Position numbers and translations under genes: made by a program
Part shown: in pieces, positions 52,935-63,576 of the stretch
Position numbering within the stretch: position 1 is the stretch's first letter
How the letters are laid out: every line of letters starts with the position of its first letter
Notes under the pieces: model-generated
Seen by the model: the letters and a program-made list of their open reading frames with translations, nothing else
Told to the model about the DNA's origin: nothing
Database searches by the model: none
NCBI RefSeq assembly: GCF_900156495.1
Contig: NZ_FTNT01000009.1
Location: 1-64,000 of the forward strand
Length of the DNA stretch: 64,000 bases
Reading direction: 5' to 3'
Source: Williamsia sterculiae
GTDB taxonomy: Bacteria; Actinomycetota; Actinomycetes; Mycobacteriales; Mycobacteriaceae

Positions 52935-53309
52935 GTGCCAACGATCAATCAGCTGGTCCGCAAGGGCCGTCACGACAAGACCGCCAAGAAGAAGACGGCG
53001 GCCCTGAAGGGCAGCCCGCAGCGCCGTGGCGTGTGCACCCGCGTGTACACCACCACCCCCAAGAAGCCGAACTCCGCGCTGCGAAAGGTCGCCCGTGTGC
53101 GCCTGACCAGTGGCGTCGAGGTCACCGCCTACATCCCCGGTGAGGGTCACAACCTGCAGGAGCACTCGATGGTGCTCGTCCGCGGTGGTCGTGTGAAGGA
53201 CCTCCCGGGTGTGCGGTACCGCATCATCCGTGGCTCGCTGGACACCCAGGGCGTCAAGGGTCGCAAGCAGGCCCGTAGCCGCTACGGCGCGAAGAAGGAG
53301 AAGGGCTGA
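52935..53309 (+). CDS. rpsL: Ribosomal protein S12
   Basis: S12 of the 30S decoding centre, 124 aa, the normal length. K43 (TPKKPNS) and K88 (GGRVKDLPG) are unchanged, so a streptomycin-sensitive form is predicted. Start GTG 52935 ([11 protein letters not shown]), preceded by a purine-rich GGAAAGAAGAAG. It overlaps rpsG by one base (TGATG). Confidence 0.98.
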   Translation: MPTINQLVRKGRHDKTAKKKTAALKGSPQRRGVCTRVYTTTPKKPNSALRKVARVRLTSGVEVTAYIPGEGHNLQEHSMVLVRGGRVKDLPGVRYRIIRGSLDTQGVKGRKQARSRYGAKKEKG

Positions 53310-53779
53310 TGCCACGTAAGGGACCCGCTCCGAAGCGGCCGCTGATCAACGATCCCGTCTACGGTTCGCCGCTGGTCACCCAGTTGGTCAACAAGATCCT
53401 GCTGGACGGCAAGAAGTCGACCGCCGAACGCATCGTCTACCAGGCCATGGAACAGGCCCGGGAGAAGACGGGCACCGATCCGGTCATCACCCTCAAGCGC
53501 GCGCTGGACAACGTCAAGCCCGCCCTCGAGGTGAAGAGCCGTCGTGTCGGTGGTGCCACCTACCAGGTGCCGATCGAGGTCAAGCCCGGTCGCGCCAACA
53601 CCCTGGCCCTGCGCTGGCTGGTGACCTTCTCCCGGCAGCGCCGCGAGAAGACCATGGTCGAGCGCCTGGCCAACGAACTGCTCGACGCCAGCAATGGTCT
53701 CGGCGCGTCGGTGAAGCGCCGTGAGGACACCCACAAGATGGCCGAGGCCAACCGGGCGTTCGCGCACTACCGCTGGTGA
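53309..53779 (+). CDS. rpsG: Ribosomal protein S7
   Basis: S7 of the 30S head, 156 aa, binding the 3' domain of 16S rRNA ([20 protein letters not shown] to FAHYRW). It starts on the last base of the rpsL stop codon, so translation is coupled. fusA follows after 88 bp. Confidence 0.98.
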   Translation: MPRKGPAPKRPLINDPVYGSPLVTQLVNKILLDGKKSTAERIVYQAMEQAREKTGTDPVITLKRALDNVKPALEVKSRRVGGATYQVPIEVKPGRANTLALRWLVTFSRQRREKTMVERLANELLDASNGLGASVKRREDTHKMAEANRAFAHYRW

Positions 53780-53867
53780 CAACGAATCGGGGGGCCGGCG
53801 GCGCCCGCCGTCGGCCACCACCGGTTCACCCCATGAACATCCTCAACGCAACAGAGCGAGGCAGATA

Positions 53868-55973
53868 GTGGCACAGGAAGTGCTCAAGGACCTCAACAAG
53901 GTTCGCAACATCGGCATCATGGCCCACATCGATGCCGGTAAGACCACCACCACCGAGCGCATCCTCTTCTACACCGGTATCACCTACAAGATCGGTGAGG
54001 TCCATGACGGCGCGGCCACCATGGACTGGATGGAGCAGGAGCAGGAACGCGGCATCACGATCACGTCGGCCGCGACCACCTGCTACTGGGACGATCACCA
54101 GATCAACCTGATCGACACCCCGGGACACGTCGACTTCACCGTCGAGGTGGAGCGCAACCTACGGGTGCTCGACGGTGCGGTCGCGGTGTTCGACGGCAAG
54201 GAGGGGGTGGAGCCCCAGTCGGAGCAGGTCTGGCGTCAGGCCGACCGCTACGACGTGCCGCGTATCTGCTTCGTCAACAAGATGGACAAGCTCGGTGCCG
54301 ACTTCTACTTCACCGTGCAGACCATCAAGGACCGCCTCGGTGCCAAGCCATTGGTGATCCAGCTGCCGATCGGCGCGGAGAACGACTTCGAGGGCATCAT
54401 CGACCTGGTCGAGATGAACGCGAAGGTCTGGTCGGCCGAGGCCAAGCTGGGTGAGCGCTACGAGGTCGTCGAGATCCCCGACCACCTCAAGGAGCGCGCC
54501 GAGGAATACCGGCAGGAACTGCTGGAGACGGTCGCCGAGTCCGACGAGGAGCTCCTGGAGAAGTTCTTCGGTGGCGAGGAGCTCACCAAGGACGAGATCA
54601 AGGGCGCCATCCGCAAGATGACCGTCAACTCCGAGCTGTACCCGGTGCTGTGCGGTTCCGCCTTCAAGAACAAGGGCGTGCAGCCGTTGCTGGACGCCGT
54701 GGTCGACTACCTGCCGACCCCGTTGGACGACGGTGGCACCGACGGTCACGTCCCCGGCCACGAGGACGAGATCATCCACCGTGACGCCGATGTCGACGCG
54801 CCGTTCTCGGCGCTGGCGTTCAAGATCGCGACGCACCCGTTCTTCGGCAAGTTGACCTACATCCGCGTGTACTCCGGTCGCGTGGAGTCCGGTTCGCAGG
54901 TCGTGAACTCGGTCAAGGGCAAGAAGGAGCGGCTGGGCAAGCTGTTCCAGATGCACTCCAACAAGGAGAACCCGGTCCCCGAGGCCCGTGCGGGTCACAT
55001 CTACGCGGTCATCGGTCTGAAGGACACCACCACCGGCGAGACGCTGTGTGACCCCAACGACCAGATCGTGCTGGAGTCGATGACCTTCCCGGATCCGGTC
55101 ATCCAGGTCTCCATCGAGCCGAAGACCAAATCGGACCAGGAGAAGCTGGGCACCGCGATCCAGAAGCTGGCCGAGGAGGATCCCACCTTCTCCGTGCAGC
55201 TCGACGAGGAGACCGGCCAGACCGTCATCGGTGGCATGGGTGAGCTGCACCTCGACATCCTGGTCGACCGGATGAAGCGGGAGTTCAAGGTGGAGGCGAA
55301 CGTGGGCAAGCCCCAGGTCGCCTACCGCGAGACCATCCGCAAGACGGTCGAGAAGCACGAGTACACGCACAAGAAGCAGACCGGTGGCAGCGGCCAGTTC
55401 GCGAAGGTCGTCGTCAAGCTCGAGCCGTTGGTCGACGCCGAGGACGGTGCGACCTACGAGTTCGCCAACGCCGTCACCGGTGGCCGCGTCCCCCGCGAGT
55501 ACATCCCGTCGGTGGACGCCGGTGCGCAGGACGCCATGCAGTACGGCGTGCTGGCCGGCTTCCCGCTGGTCAACCTGAAGTTCACCCTGCTCGACGGTCA
55601 GTACCACGACGTCGACTCCTCGGAGATGGCGTTCAAGATCGCCGGTTCGGCCGCGATGAAGGAAGCCGCCAGGATGGCGGGTCCGGTCATCCTGGAGCCG
55701 ATGATGGCGGTCGAGGTGATCACCCCCGAGGACTACATGGGTGACGTCATCGGCGACCTGAACTCGCGTCGTGGCCAGATCCAGGCCATGGAGGAGCGCA
55801 GCGGTGCCCGCGTCGTCAAGGCGTTGGTCCCGTTGTCGGAGATGTTCGGCTACATCGGAGACCTGCGGTCGAAGACCCAGGGCCGGGCCAACTACTCGAT
55901 GGTGTTCGATTCGTACGCCGAGGTCCCGGCGAACGTGTCGAAGGAGATCATCGCCAAGGCGACGGGCGAATAG
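53868..55973 (+). CDS. fusA: Elongation factor G
   Basis: EF-G, 701 aa, the GTPase driving ribosome translocation. G1 is [16 protein letters not shown]3 [10 protein letters not shown]4 NKMDK, followed by domains II-V. Start GTG 53868 ([11 protein letters not shown]) was chosen over longer upstream frames because it matches family length and lies past the rpsG stop. In the str operon with rpsL, rpsG and tuf. Confidence 0.97.
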   Translation: MAQEVLKDLNKVRNIGIMAHIDAGKTTTTERILFYTGITYKIGEVHDGAATMDWMEQEQERGITITSAATTCYWDDHQINLIDTPGHVDFTVEVERNLRVLDGAVAVFDGKEGVEPQSEQVWRQADRYDVPRICFVNKMDKLGADFYFTVQTIKDRLGAKPLVIQLPIGAENDFEGIIDLVEMNAKVWSAEAKLGERYEVVEIPDHLKERAEEYRQELLETVAESDEELLEKFFGGEELTKDEIKGAIRKMTVNSELYPVLCGSAFKNKGVQPLLDAVVDYLPTPLDDGGTDGHVPGHEDEIIHRDADVDAPFSALAFKIATHPFFGKLTYIRVYSGRVESGSQVVNSVKGKKERLGKLFQMHSNKENPVPEARAGHIYAVIGLKDTTTGETLCDPNDQIVLESMTFPDPVIQVSIEPKTKSDQEKLGTAIQKLAEEDPTFSVQLDEETGQTVIGGMGELHLDILVDRMKREFKVEANVGKPQVAYRETIRKTVEKHEYTHKKQTGGSGQFAKVVVKLEPLVDAEDGATYEFANAVTGGRVPREYIPSVDAGAQDAMQYGVLAGFPLVNLKFTLLDGQYHDVDSSEMAFKIAGSAAMKEAARMAGPVILEPMMAVEVITPEDYMGDVIGDLNSRRGQIQAMEERSGARVVKALVPLSEMFGYIGDLRSKTQGRANYSMVFDSYAEVPANVSKEIIAKATGE

Positions 55974-56057
55974 CCGCTTCTCGCGGCAACCAGTACATTT
56001 TCAAACCCTTGTATCTGAGAAGTACTCAGACGCAACAACAGTCCAGGAGGACATCAA

Positions 56058-57248
<1,191 letters not shown>

Positions 57249-57275
57249 CGCGCTGATCGCCTGATCGACACACGA

Positions 57276-57305
57276 GGCGCCCGATCCCGACAGGGGTCGG
57301 GCGCC
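57276..57305 (+). terminator. Terminator of the str operon
   Basis: A 13-bp stem (57276-57288 with 57293-57305) with one G-U pair, loop GACA, core GGCGCCCGATCCC, 27 bp after tuf. Confidence 0.85.
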
Positions 57306-57335
57306 TTCGTGTCGGGGCATGGCACGCTGATGACC

Positions 57336-58799
57336 ATGGCCGACGATGCGGTGACAGCCGGGGCGACAGTGGCGATCGACAGCGGGGTGGTCCGCGGACG
57401 GCAGGTCACGACCACCGCGGGTCGGATCCACGCGTTCCTGAACGTGCCGTTCGCCGCACCGCTGACCGGGGCGACACGATTCGCGGCACCGCAGCCGGTG
57501 CAGCCGTGGTCGGGGGAGCGCGATGCGACCGAGCCGGGGCCCACCGCGCCGCAGACCCCGTATCTGCCGCCCACGTCGTCGTTGCTGCCCGACTCGATAG
57601 TGCCGGGGGACGAGTTCCTCAACCTGTCGGTGTGGACGCCCGACCCCGCTGCGCCCGGACTACCGGTGATGGTGTGGATCCACGGCGGTGCGTTCGTCCG
57701 GGGTGGTCACCGCATCCCCACCTACGACGGATCGGCGTTCGCTCGCGACGGGGTGATCTGCGTGGGCATCAACTACCGGCTCGGCGCCCTGGGGTTCCTC
57801 AGCCTGCCCGACGCCCCGGACAATCGCGGACTGCTCGACCAGATCGCCGCGCTGCACTGGGTGCGGGAGAACATCGCCGCCTTCGGGGGCGATCCCGACC
57901 GGGTGACCGTGGTCGGCGAGAGCGCAGGGGCGATGAGTATCGCCGCGCTGCTCGCCTCGCCGCTGGCCCAGGGCTTGTTCCGTCGCGCTGTGCTGCAGAG
58001 CGGTAACCCGCTGACCGCCGCCGAGGTGCCCGACGCCCGGCTGGTGGCGGCCGAGTACGCGGCGATCGTCGGATGTGACCCGACTGCCGCGGCACTCGGT
58101 GAGGTGCCGACCGACGCGCTGTTGGCGGCGCAGGTCGCGATGGCGGCCGCGCTGGTCGCCGAGCCCGACCCCGCACGGTGGGGTGCCACCATCATCGACC
58201 GCGGGTTGACCGTGATGAGCATGTTCCCCACCGTGGACGGGACCGTCATCGATGAGGTACCCCGTAACGTCATCCGCGACGGCGGTGGGACCGGGGTGGA
58301 TGTGCTCGCCGGTGCCACGCGCGACGAGTTCCGGTTCTTCCTGGTGCCCAGCGGCCTGGCCGCGCAGGTCACCGACGACATGGTGCCCGCGCTGCTCGGC
58401 CGATTCGGTCTCGACCCGGCGACCGCCACCGACCACGAGCCCCGACAGCCCGGTGCGACACCCGGTGACGTGCTGTGCGAGATCCTCACCGAGCACGCCT
58501 TCGGCGCGCCGACCACCGAACTCGTCGAGACGGTGGGCGGCCGCGGTGGGGACCAGGCCTGGCAGTACGAGTTCGCCTGGCCGTCACCGATCGCCGATCT
58601 GCGGGCCTGTCACGCACTCGAACTCGGCTTCGTGTTCGACACCCTGGGGACCGCCGCGCCGCTGGCCGGCCCGAACCCGCCCCAGACCCTGGCCGACGAG
58701 ATGCACGCCGCCTGGGTACGGTTCGCGACCACCGGCGACCCGGGGTGGGCGCCGGTCCGCGCGGGCGGGCCGGTGCGGGTGTTCGGCGAGAGCGTCTGA
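57336..58799 (+). CDS. Type B carboxylesterase
   Basis: A 487-aa carboxylesterase of the alpha/beta-hydrolase type. The oxyanion hole is VMVWIHGGAFVRGG, the nucleophile elbow VVGESAGAMS; the acid and histidine follow (ACHALELGFVF near residue 430). No signal peptide, so it is likely cytoplasmic and acts on unknown esters. ATG 57336 was chosen over 57309 because the -10-like CACGCT lies 7 nt before it. It is followed by menC after 3 bp. Confidence 0.85.
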   Translation: MADDAVTAGATVAIDSGVVRGRQVTTTAGRIHAFLNVPFAAPLTGATRFAAPQPVQPWSGERDATEPGPTAPQTPYLPPTSSLLPDSIVPGDEFLNLSVWTPDPAAPGLPVMVWIHGGAFVRGGHRIPTYDGSAFARDGVICVGINYRLGALGFLSLPDAPDNRGLLDQIAALHWVRENIAAFGGDPDRVTVVGESAGAMSIAALLASPLAQGLFRRAVLQSGNPLTAAEVPDARLVAAEYAAIVGCDPTAAALGEVPTDALLAAQVAMAAALVAEPDPARWGATIIDRGLTVMSMFPTVDGTVIDEVPRNVIRDGGGTGVDVLAGATRDEFRFFLVPSGLAAQVTDDMVPALLGRFGLDPATATDHEPRQPGATPGDVLCEILTEHAFGAPTTELVETVGGRGGDQAWQYEFAWPSPIADLRACHALELGFVFDTLGTAAPLAGPNPPQTLADEMHAAWVRFATTGDPGWAPVRAGGPVRVFGESV

Positions 58800-58802
58800 G
58801 GC

Positions 58803-59786
58803 GTGCTGTTCGACCTGCCAGGCATCGACGACCTGCTCGACACCGCGATCGTGGTCGCGCTGCCCATGCGCGAACGGTTCCGCGGCATCTCCGTCCGCGA
58901 GGCACTGCTGGTCCGCGGGCCCGCCGGGTGGGGTGAGTTCGCACCGTTCGTCGAGTACGACGATGCCGAGGCGGCATGGTGGCTGGCCGCTGGCCTCGAG
59001 GCCGCGTGGGTCGGCCCGCCGCCGGCGCGACGGGACCGGGTACCGGTGAACGCGACCGTCCCAGCCGTCCCCGCCGACGACGTGGCCGACATCGTCGCCC
59101 GCTTCGGCGGTGTGCGGACCGCCAAGGTGAAGGTGGCCGAACCGGGGCAGTCCCTCGACGACGATCTGGCGCGGGTGGCCGCGGTTCGTCAGCTGCTACC
59201 GCACGTCCGGGTCGACGCCAACGGGCGGTGGACCGTCGAGCAGGCGGTCGAGGCGATCGGTGCCCTCGGCGCCCTGCAGTACGTCGAACAACCGTGCGCG
59301 ACCATCGATGAGCTCGCGCGGGTGCGGGCGGCGGTGGACACGCCGATCGCCGCGGACGAGAGCATCCGGCGCGCCGACGACCCGCTGCGTGTGGTGCGCG
59401 CCGGAGCGGCCGACGTCGCGGTCCTCAAGGTCGCGCCCCTGGGTGGGATGCGTCGCGTGCTACGCCTCGCCGAGCAGATCGACCTCACCGTGGTGATCTC
59501 CAGCGCTCTGGACACGGCGGTCGGGATGTCGGCGGGGGTCGCGACCGCCGCCGCGTTGCCGGTGACGCCGCCCGCCTGCGGACTGGGCACCGGCAGCATG
59601 TTCACCGCCGACGTCGCCGCGCCGTTCGTCGCGGTCGACGGGATGCTGACCCCCAGGGTCGTCGAACCGGATCCGGTCACCCCGTCGGCCACCGCCGACC
59701 GCCGCGCCTGGTGGGTGGAGCGACTGCGACGCTGTCACGCCCTGCTCGCCCATCACCACCCGGCCGGCCAGGGGTTGGTGTGCTAG
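58803..59786 (+). CDS. menC: o-Succinylbenzoate synthase
   Basis: A 327-aa enolase-superfamily enzyme making o-succinylbenzoate in menaquinone biosynthesis. Catalytic residues expected of MenC are visible: K108 and K110 (TAKVKV), metal ligands D138 (RVDANGRW), E162 (VEQPCA), D185 (AADESI) and K209 (VLKVAPLGG). GTG 58803 start. No other men gene is in the window; pairing with a carboxylesterase is also seen in relatives but has no known meaning. Confidence 0.9.
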   Translation: MLFDLPGIDDLLDTAIVVALPMRERFRGISVREALLVRGPAGWGEFAPFVEYDDAEAAWWLAAGLEAAWVGPPPARRDRVPVNATVPAVPADDVADIVARFGGVRTAKVKVAEPGQSLDDDLARVAAVRQLLPHVRVDANGRWTVEQAVEAIGALGALQYVEQPCATIDELARVRAAVDTPIAADESIRRADDPLRVVRAGAADVAVLKVAPLGGMRRVLRLAEQIDLTVVISSALDTAVGMSAGVATAAALPVTPPACGLGTGSMFTADVAAPFVAVDGMLTPRVVEPDPVTPSATADRRAWWVERLRRCHALLAHHHPAGQGLVC

Positions 59787-59821
59787 ACATCACACTCGGC
59801 CCGAAGATACGATTTCGATGA

Positions 59822-59834
59822 TCTGTTTCACAGA
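59822..59834. promoter_or_regulatory. Possible operator upstream of the tetR gene
   Basis: TCTGTTTCACAGA, 5-bp arms with a 3-bp centre, lies 24 bp before the TetR start and could be an autoregulatory site. Confidence 0.35.
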
Positions 59835-59857
59835 CCGGTCGACAGGAGGCGCAGGGG

Positions 59858-60463
59858 ATGAGCACCACAGCGGAGGTGAACACGCGTAAGGCACGGACGA
59901 GTGCATCACCCGCCGACCAGCAGGACGCCATCCTGGACGCCGCCGCCGCCGAGTTCACCGAGGTGGGGGTACGACGCGCCAGCATGGACGATGTCGCCCG
60001 TCGTGCGGGGGTCAGCCGCAGCACGCTCTATCGGCGCTTCCCCAACAAGGAGGCACTGCTCGTCGGTGTCGCCGAACGGCTGTACCGCGAAGGCATGGTG
60101 CGCCTCGACCAGGCCACCATCGGCCACACCCCCCGCGACGCGGTCGCCGAGGCGTTCTCCGAAGGCGCCCGGATGATCGTCGACGACCCACTGATGCGGC
60201 GACTCGTCCTCACCGACGCCGAGATCAAGGGCATCACCGCGTCGGTGACCACGATGTTCATCGACAGTGCCACCGACCGCATCGTGCGCACTCTCCGGCG
60301 TGCAGGCGCGGTGCGCCCCGATCCGGAACTGCGCGAGGCGGTGGAGATCCACGTCCGGCTGGTGTTGTCGTTCCTGGAGATCCCGTCCACCGAACCGGGC
60401 CGCAACGATCCCGAGCGGGTCCGGCAGTACGCCTTGATGCACCTCGCCCCGATGGTGTGGTGA
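59858..60463 (+). CDS. TetR-family transcriptional regulator
   Basis: A 201-aa TetR-type repressor with a clear HTH (SMDDVARRAGVSRSTLYRRF, about residues 42-61) after a disordered N-terminus, and a helical ligand domain. Good ribosome-binding site (GGAGG, 59844-59848). Its target is unknown; the closest candidate site is the palindrome at 59822-59834. Confidence 0.88.
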   Translation: MSTTAEVNTRKARTSASPADQQDAILDAAAAEFTEVGVRRASMDDVARRAGVSRSTLYRRFPNKEALLVGVAERLYREGMVRLDQATIGHTPRDAVAEAFSEGARMIVDDPLMRRLVLTDAEIKGITASVTTMFIDSATDRIVRTLRRAGAVRPDPELREAVEIHVRLVLSFLEIPSTEPGRNDPERVRQYALMHLAPMVW

Positions 60464-60542
60464 CCGGATAGGTCAGAGCACCCGCACCGGACGGCCGGTC
60501 GAGTCGTGGCCCGGCGCCACCCGGGATACGCCCGCCGATCGC

Positions 60543-60911
60543 TCACCACTCGTCGAGGGTGGTGTGCCCGTCCTGGATGGCCCGGGCGAACAGGCTGGCC
60601 TTCGATTTGGCCGGGCGCCCCACGGCGACGTACTTGGCCCGGATCCGGGTCAGATGAGTGTTCACCGTCGATGCCGTGATGAACAATCGTGCCGCCGCCT
60701 GTTCCTTGGAGTCGGCCGCGAGCCAGGCGATCAGCACCTCGATCTCACGTCCCGACAACCGGGGCGCAGCGTAGGGCATCGACGGTCCGGCGGGCCCGTG
60801 GTCGTGGGGCGCCGAGCCGGTCGCGGCGGGCTGTCCCGGCGCGAGAGGTGGGCGCGACGCCCCTGTCGGATGCAGCGGAATCGCCGGTGCCAATTGTTCG
60901 GCAGTGCTCAT
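60543..60911 (-). CDS. Small LuxR-type HTH regulator
   Basis: A 122-aa protein with a Pro/Ala-rich N-terminus (1-50) and a LuxR/NarL-type HTH at residues 52-113 (RLSGREIEVLIAWLAADSKE, ASTVNTHLTRIRAKY). There is no receiver or autoinducer domain, so its activity is presumably set by expression or a partner. ATG 60911 was chosen; the frame extends to 60938. Convergent with the TetR gene. Confidence 0.8.
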   Translation of the reverse strand: MSTAEQLAPAIPLHPTGASRPPLAPGQPAATGSAPHDHGPAGPSMPYAAPRLSGREIEVLIAWLAADSKEQAAARLFITASTVNTHLTRIRAKYVAVGRPAKSKASLFARAIQDGHTTLDEW

Positions 60912-61071
60912 GGTTGTGGTGCCCCCACTTTCTCTCACCCCGACCTGTCGTGTGCCGCCATTGTTCCGTAACCGCAGCTATGGTGTGGACCGAACGGCGG
61001 TGTGATCACGCGGCGATACGCACGTCGATACAACCGACCTGCGAGAACTGGTTTCGGACAAGGGGTGGCGG

Positions 61072-61197
61072 ATGCGGCCGGACGAAGTCGATACCCGGGA
61101 GGATCTACGGCAGGCGCTGACCGATCTGCGGGTCGCGGCCGGTCCGACGGTCCGTCACGATTACGTGACGACCTGTCCGGGCACCTCAGCCGGGTAG
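61072..61197 (+). pseudogene. Possible remnant of an HTH regulator N-terminus
   Basis: A 41-codon frame reads MRPDEVDTREDLRQALTDLR then VAAGPTVR, which resembles the opening of XRE-type or NB-ARC actinobacterial regulators (usually continuing into VRDVAR), but the frame then turns into unrelated sequence and ends. It overlaps the 3' end of the universal stress gene on the other strand. Likely a fragment of a lost gene; a chance resemblance is possible. Confidence 0.35.
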
Positions 61198-62061
61198 CAC
61201 CAGTACCGGCACCGGTGAGGCGGTGACGATCCGGGTAGCGGTGGATCCGAGGAAGATCCGCCGGGTCGCCCACCGTGAGGTGGTCCCGATGACCAGCATC
61301 TCACCCCGTGGCCAGTCGATGCTGCCCACCGCGTCGACCCAGGTGCGGCCGGTGGCCACGACCCGCTCGACGTCCGACCCGATCACCCCCTGACCGACCA
61401 GACCGTCCTGTTCGACGACCATCTGCTCGCGCCAGGCGTCGAGCATCTGTTGCTCGGCGTCGAAACCCACCGAGGTGGGATACATCTGCGCCGGTGTCAC
61501 CCCGAATGTCGTCACCCGCAGGCGCACGCCGACCTGGGCGGCGATCTCGCCGGCCTCGGCGATCATCCCGCGCGCCGCGGTCAGACCCGACCACGCACAG
61601 GTCAGTCCGGTGATCCCGCCGTCGGGGTAGGTGAAGTCGTTCGGTGCCAACGCGATCGGCAGATCCGCGGAGTGCAGCAATCGGCTGATGGTGGAACCGA
61701 TCCGGATCTTGCCGGTCTCGCCCGCCGACGAACCCAACACCAGCACCTGCGCCTCCGTCTCCCGGCTCACCCGCATCAGCGCCTCACCGGCCGAACGGTC
61801 GGGAACGCTGCGGTACGAGACCGGCACGTCGACATCGATCGTGTGGAGGTGGGCGGCGGCCGCATCGTGCGCCTCGGCGGCGAGTCGTCCCGCATAGGCG
61901 GAGAACTCGGCGTCCACCTTCGCCATCGAGGGGGTGGCCCACGGTCGGGGGACCACGGTCATCACCCCGATACCGGTGTGCAGTTCGCGAGCGAGCGCGA
62001 CCGCCAGTTCGAGGGCGCTGTTCGCACCCGGTCCGGGTAGATACCCGACGGCCACGCTCAT
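61186..62061 (-). CDS. Universal stress protein with two UspA domains
   Basis: A 291-aa protein with two tandem Usp domains (about 1-135 and 140-291). The first has VLVLGSSAGETGKIRIGS and the second MLVIGTTSRWATRRIFLGST, the phosphate-binding G-2x-G-9x-G(S/T)-like motifs of nucleotide-binding Usp proteins. The stop of the APC permease overlaps its start by 4 bp (ATGA), so transporter and stress protein are co-translated; regulation of the permease by Usp binding is a testable guess. Confidence 0.87.
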   Translation of the reverse strand: MSVAVGYLPGPGANSALELAVALARELHTGIGVMTVVPRPWATPSMAKVDAEFSAYAGRLAAEAHDAAAAHLHTIDVDVPVSYRSVPDRSAGEALMRVSRETEAQVLVLGSSAGETGKIRIGSTISRLLHSADLPIALAPNDFTYPDGGITGLTCAWSGLTAARGMIAEAGEIAAQVGVRLRVTTFGVTPAQMYPTSVGFDAEQQMLDAWREQMVVEQDGLVGQGVIGSDVERVVATGRTWVDAVGSIDWPRGEMLVIGTTSRWATRRIFLGSTATRIVTASPVPVLVLPG

Positions 62062-63512
62062 GATTCGCCCAGCGGGTCGTCGGTGACATTGAGCAGGGAG
62101 TGATGTCGGCCCCAGAACAGGTAGAAGGTCACCACCACCGCCACCCAGACCAGGAAGAACAGATACGTGTACCAGTGCAGTCCGGACAACACGTAGATGC
62201 AGGCCGCTATGGCGAGGATCGGGGTCACCGGGTACAGCGGAACCTTGAACGGTCGATGCAGATCCGGCACGCGGACCCGCAGGATGATCACACCCGCGCT
62301 GACCACGATGAAGGCCACCAGGGTGCCGATGGACACCATGTCGGCCAGATAGTCCAGCGGGATGAATCCGGCCAGGATCGACACCACCACCGCGACCACG
62401 ACGGTGTTGTTCACCGGCGTCAGTGTCTGCGGGTTCACCTTGGTGAAGAACTTCGGCAGCATGCCGTCGCGGCCCATCGCGAACAGGATGCGGGTCTGGC
62501 CGTACATGGTCACCAGGGTCACCGAGAAGATGGAGATGACCGCGCCGGCGGACAGGATCAGCGACGGCCACGACGCCCCGGTCACGTCGTCGAGGATCTG
62601 CGCCAGGCCGGCCTCCTCCTGCCCCTCGAACTTCGACGCCTGCTGTGCGCCGATCGCGGCGAAGGAGACCAGCACGTAGATCGCCACCACGGTGATCAAC
62701 GCCGCGATCAGGGCGCGCGGCATGGTCTTCTGTGGGTCCTTCACCTCCTCACCGGCGGTCGACACGGAGTCGAGTCCGATGAAGGAGAAGAAGATGGTGC
62801 CCGCCGCCAGGGTCACGCCGCTGAATCCCTCGGGGGCGAACGGACTGAGGTTCCCGGCGTCGAAGGCGCTGAACGCGATCGCCGCGAACATCGCCAGCAC
62901 ACCGAGTTTGATGAACACCATCACGGTGTTGACCCGAGCCGACTCGCTTGCCCCGCGGATCAACAGCACCGCGCACATCGCCACCAGGATGATCGCGGGC
63001 AGGTTCACCACCCCGGGGTCGGAGTCCCACGGGGCCGCGCTGAGCACGTGCGGGATGGCGGGGATGTGCAGATCTCGGAGCAGTTCGTTGAGGTAACCGC
63101 TCCAGCCGACGGCGACCGCGGCCGTCGACACCCCGTACTCCAACAGCAGGCAGGCGGCGACGCCCATCGCCACCACCTCGCCGAGGGTGGCGTAGGCGTA
63201 GGAGTAGGTGGACCCCGAGACCGGCACCGCCGACGCCATCTCCGCGTAGCAGATGGCGGCGAGCCCGGCCGCGACGCCTGCGACGAGGAACGAGATGATC
63301 ACCGCGGGCCCGGCCTCCGGGACGGCTTGCGACATCACGAAGAAGATGCCGGTGCCCACGGTCGCGCCGACGCCGAAGCTGGTCAGTTGCAGGGTCGAGA
63401 TGTTGCGGTTCAGACCGGTGTCCGCTTCGGCCTGATCACCCTGCGGAAGCGGTTTCAGGCGGAACAGCGTGGCGGGTGTCAGCGGTACACGCGGAGTTCG
63501 CGAAGTGGACAT
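62058..63512 (-). CDS. APC-superfamily amino acid permease
   Basis: A 484-aa membrane protein of the cationic amino acid transporter type within the APC superfamily, with about 12 hydrophobic segments. The opening helix motif is GVGATVGTGIFFVMSQAV, and FFSFIGLDSVSTAGEEVKDP follows in the helix 6 region. Substrate specificity is not predictable. It is followed by a coupled double-Usp gene. Confidence 0.87.
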   Translation of the reverse strand: MSTSRTPRVPLTPATLFRLKPLPQGDQAEADTGLNRNISTLQLTSFGVGATVGTGIFFVMSQAVPEAGPAVIISFLVAGVAAGLAAICYAEMASAVPVSGSTYSYAYATLGEVVAMGVAACLLLEYGVSTAAVAVGWSGYLNELLRDLHIPAIPHVLSAAPWDSDPGVVNLPAIILVAMCAVLLIRGASESARVNTVMVFIKLGVLAMFAAIAFSAFDAGNLSPFAPEGFSGVTLAAGTIFFSFIGLDSVSTAGEEVKDPQKTMPRALIAALITVVAIYVLVSFAAIGAQQASKFEGQEEAGLAQILDDVTGASWPSLILSAGAVISIFSVTLVTMYGQTRILFAMGRDGMLPKFFTKVNPQTLTPVNNTVVVAVVVSILAGFIPLDYLADMVSIGTLVAFIVVSAGVIILRVRVPDLHRPFKVPLYPVTPILAIAACIYVLSGLHWYTYLFFLVWVAVVVTFYLFWGRHHSLLNVTDDPLGES

Positions 63513-63576
63513 GCCTCATCTCACCACCGTTGGTCCTGGACGGCGCGTCGAATGACCCGTCCTATCATGGCGCCAC

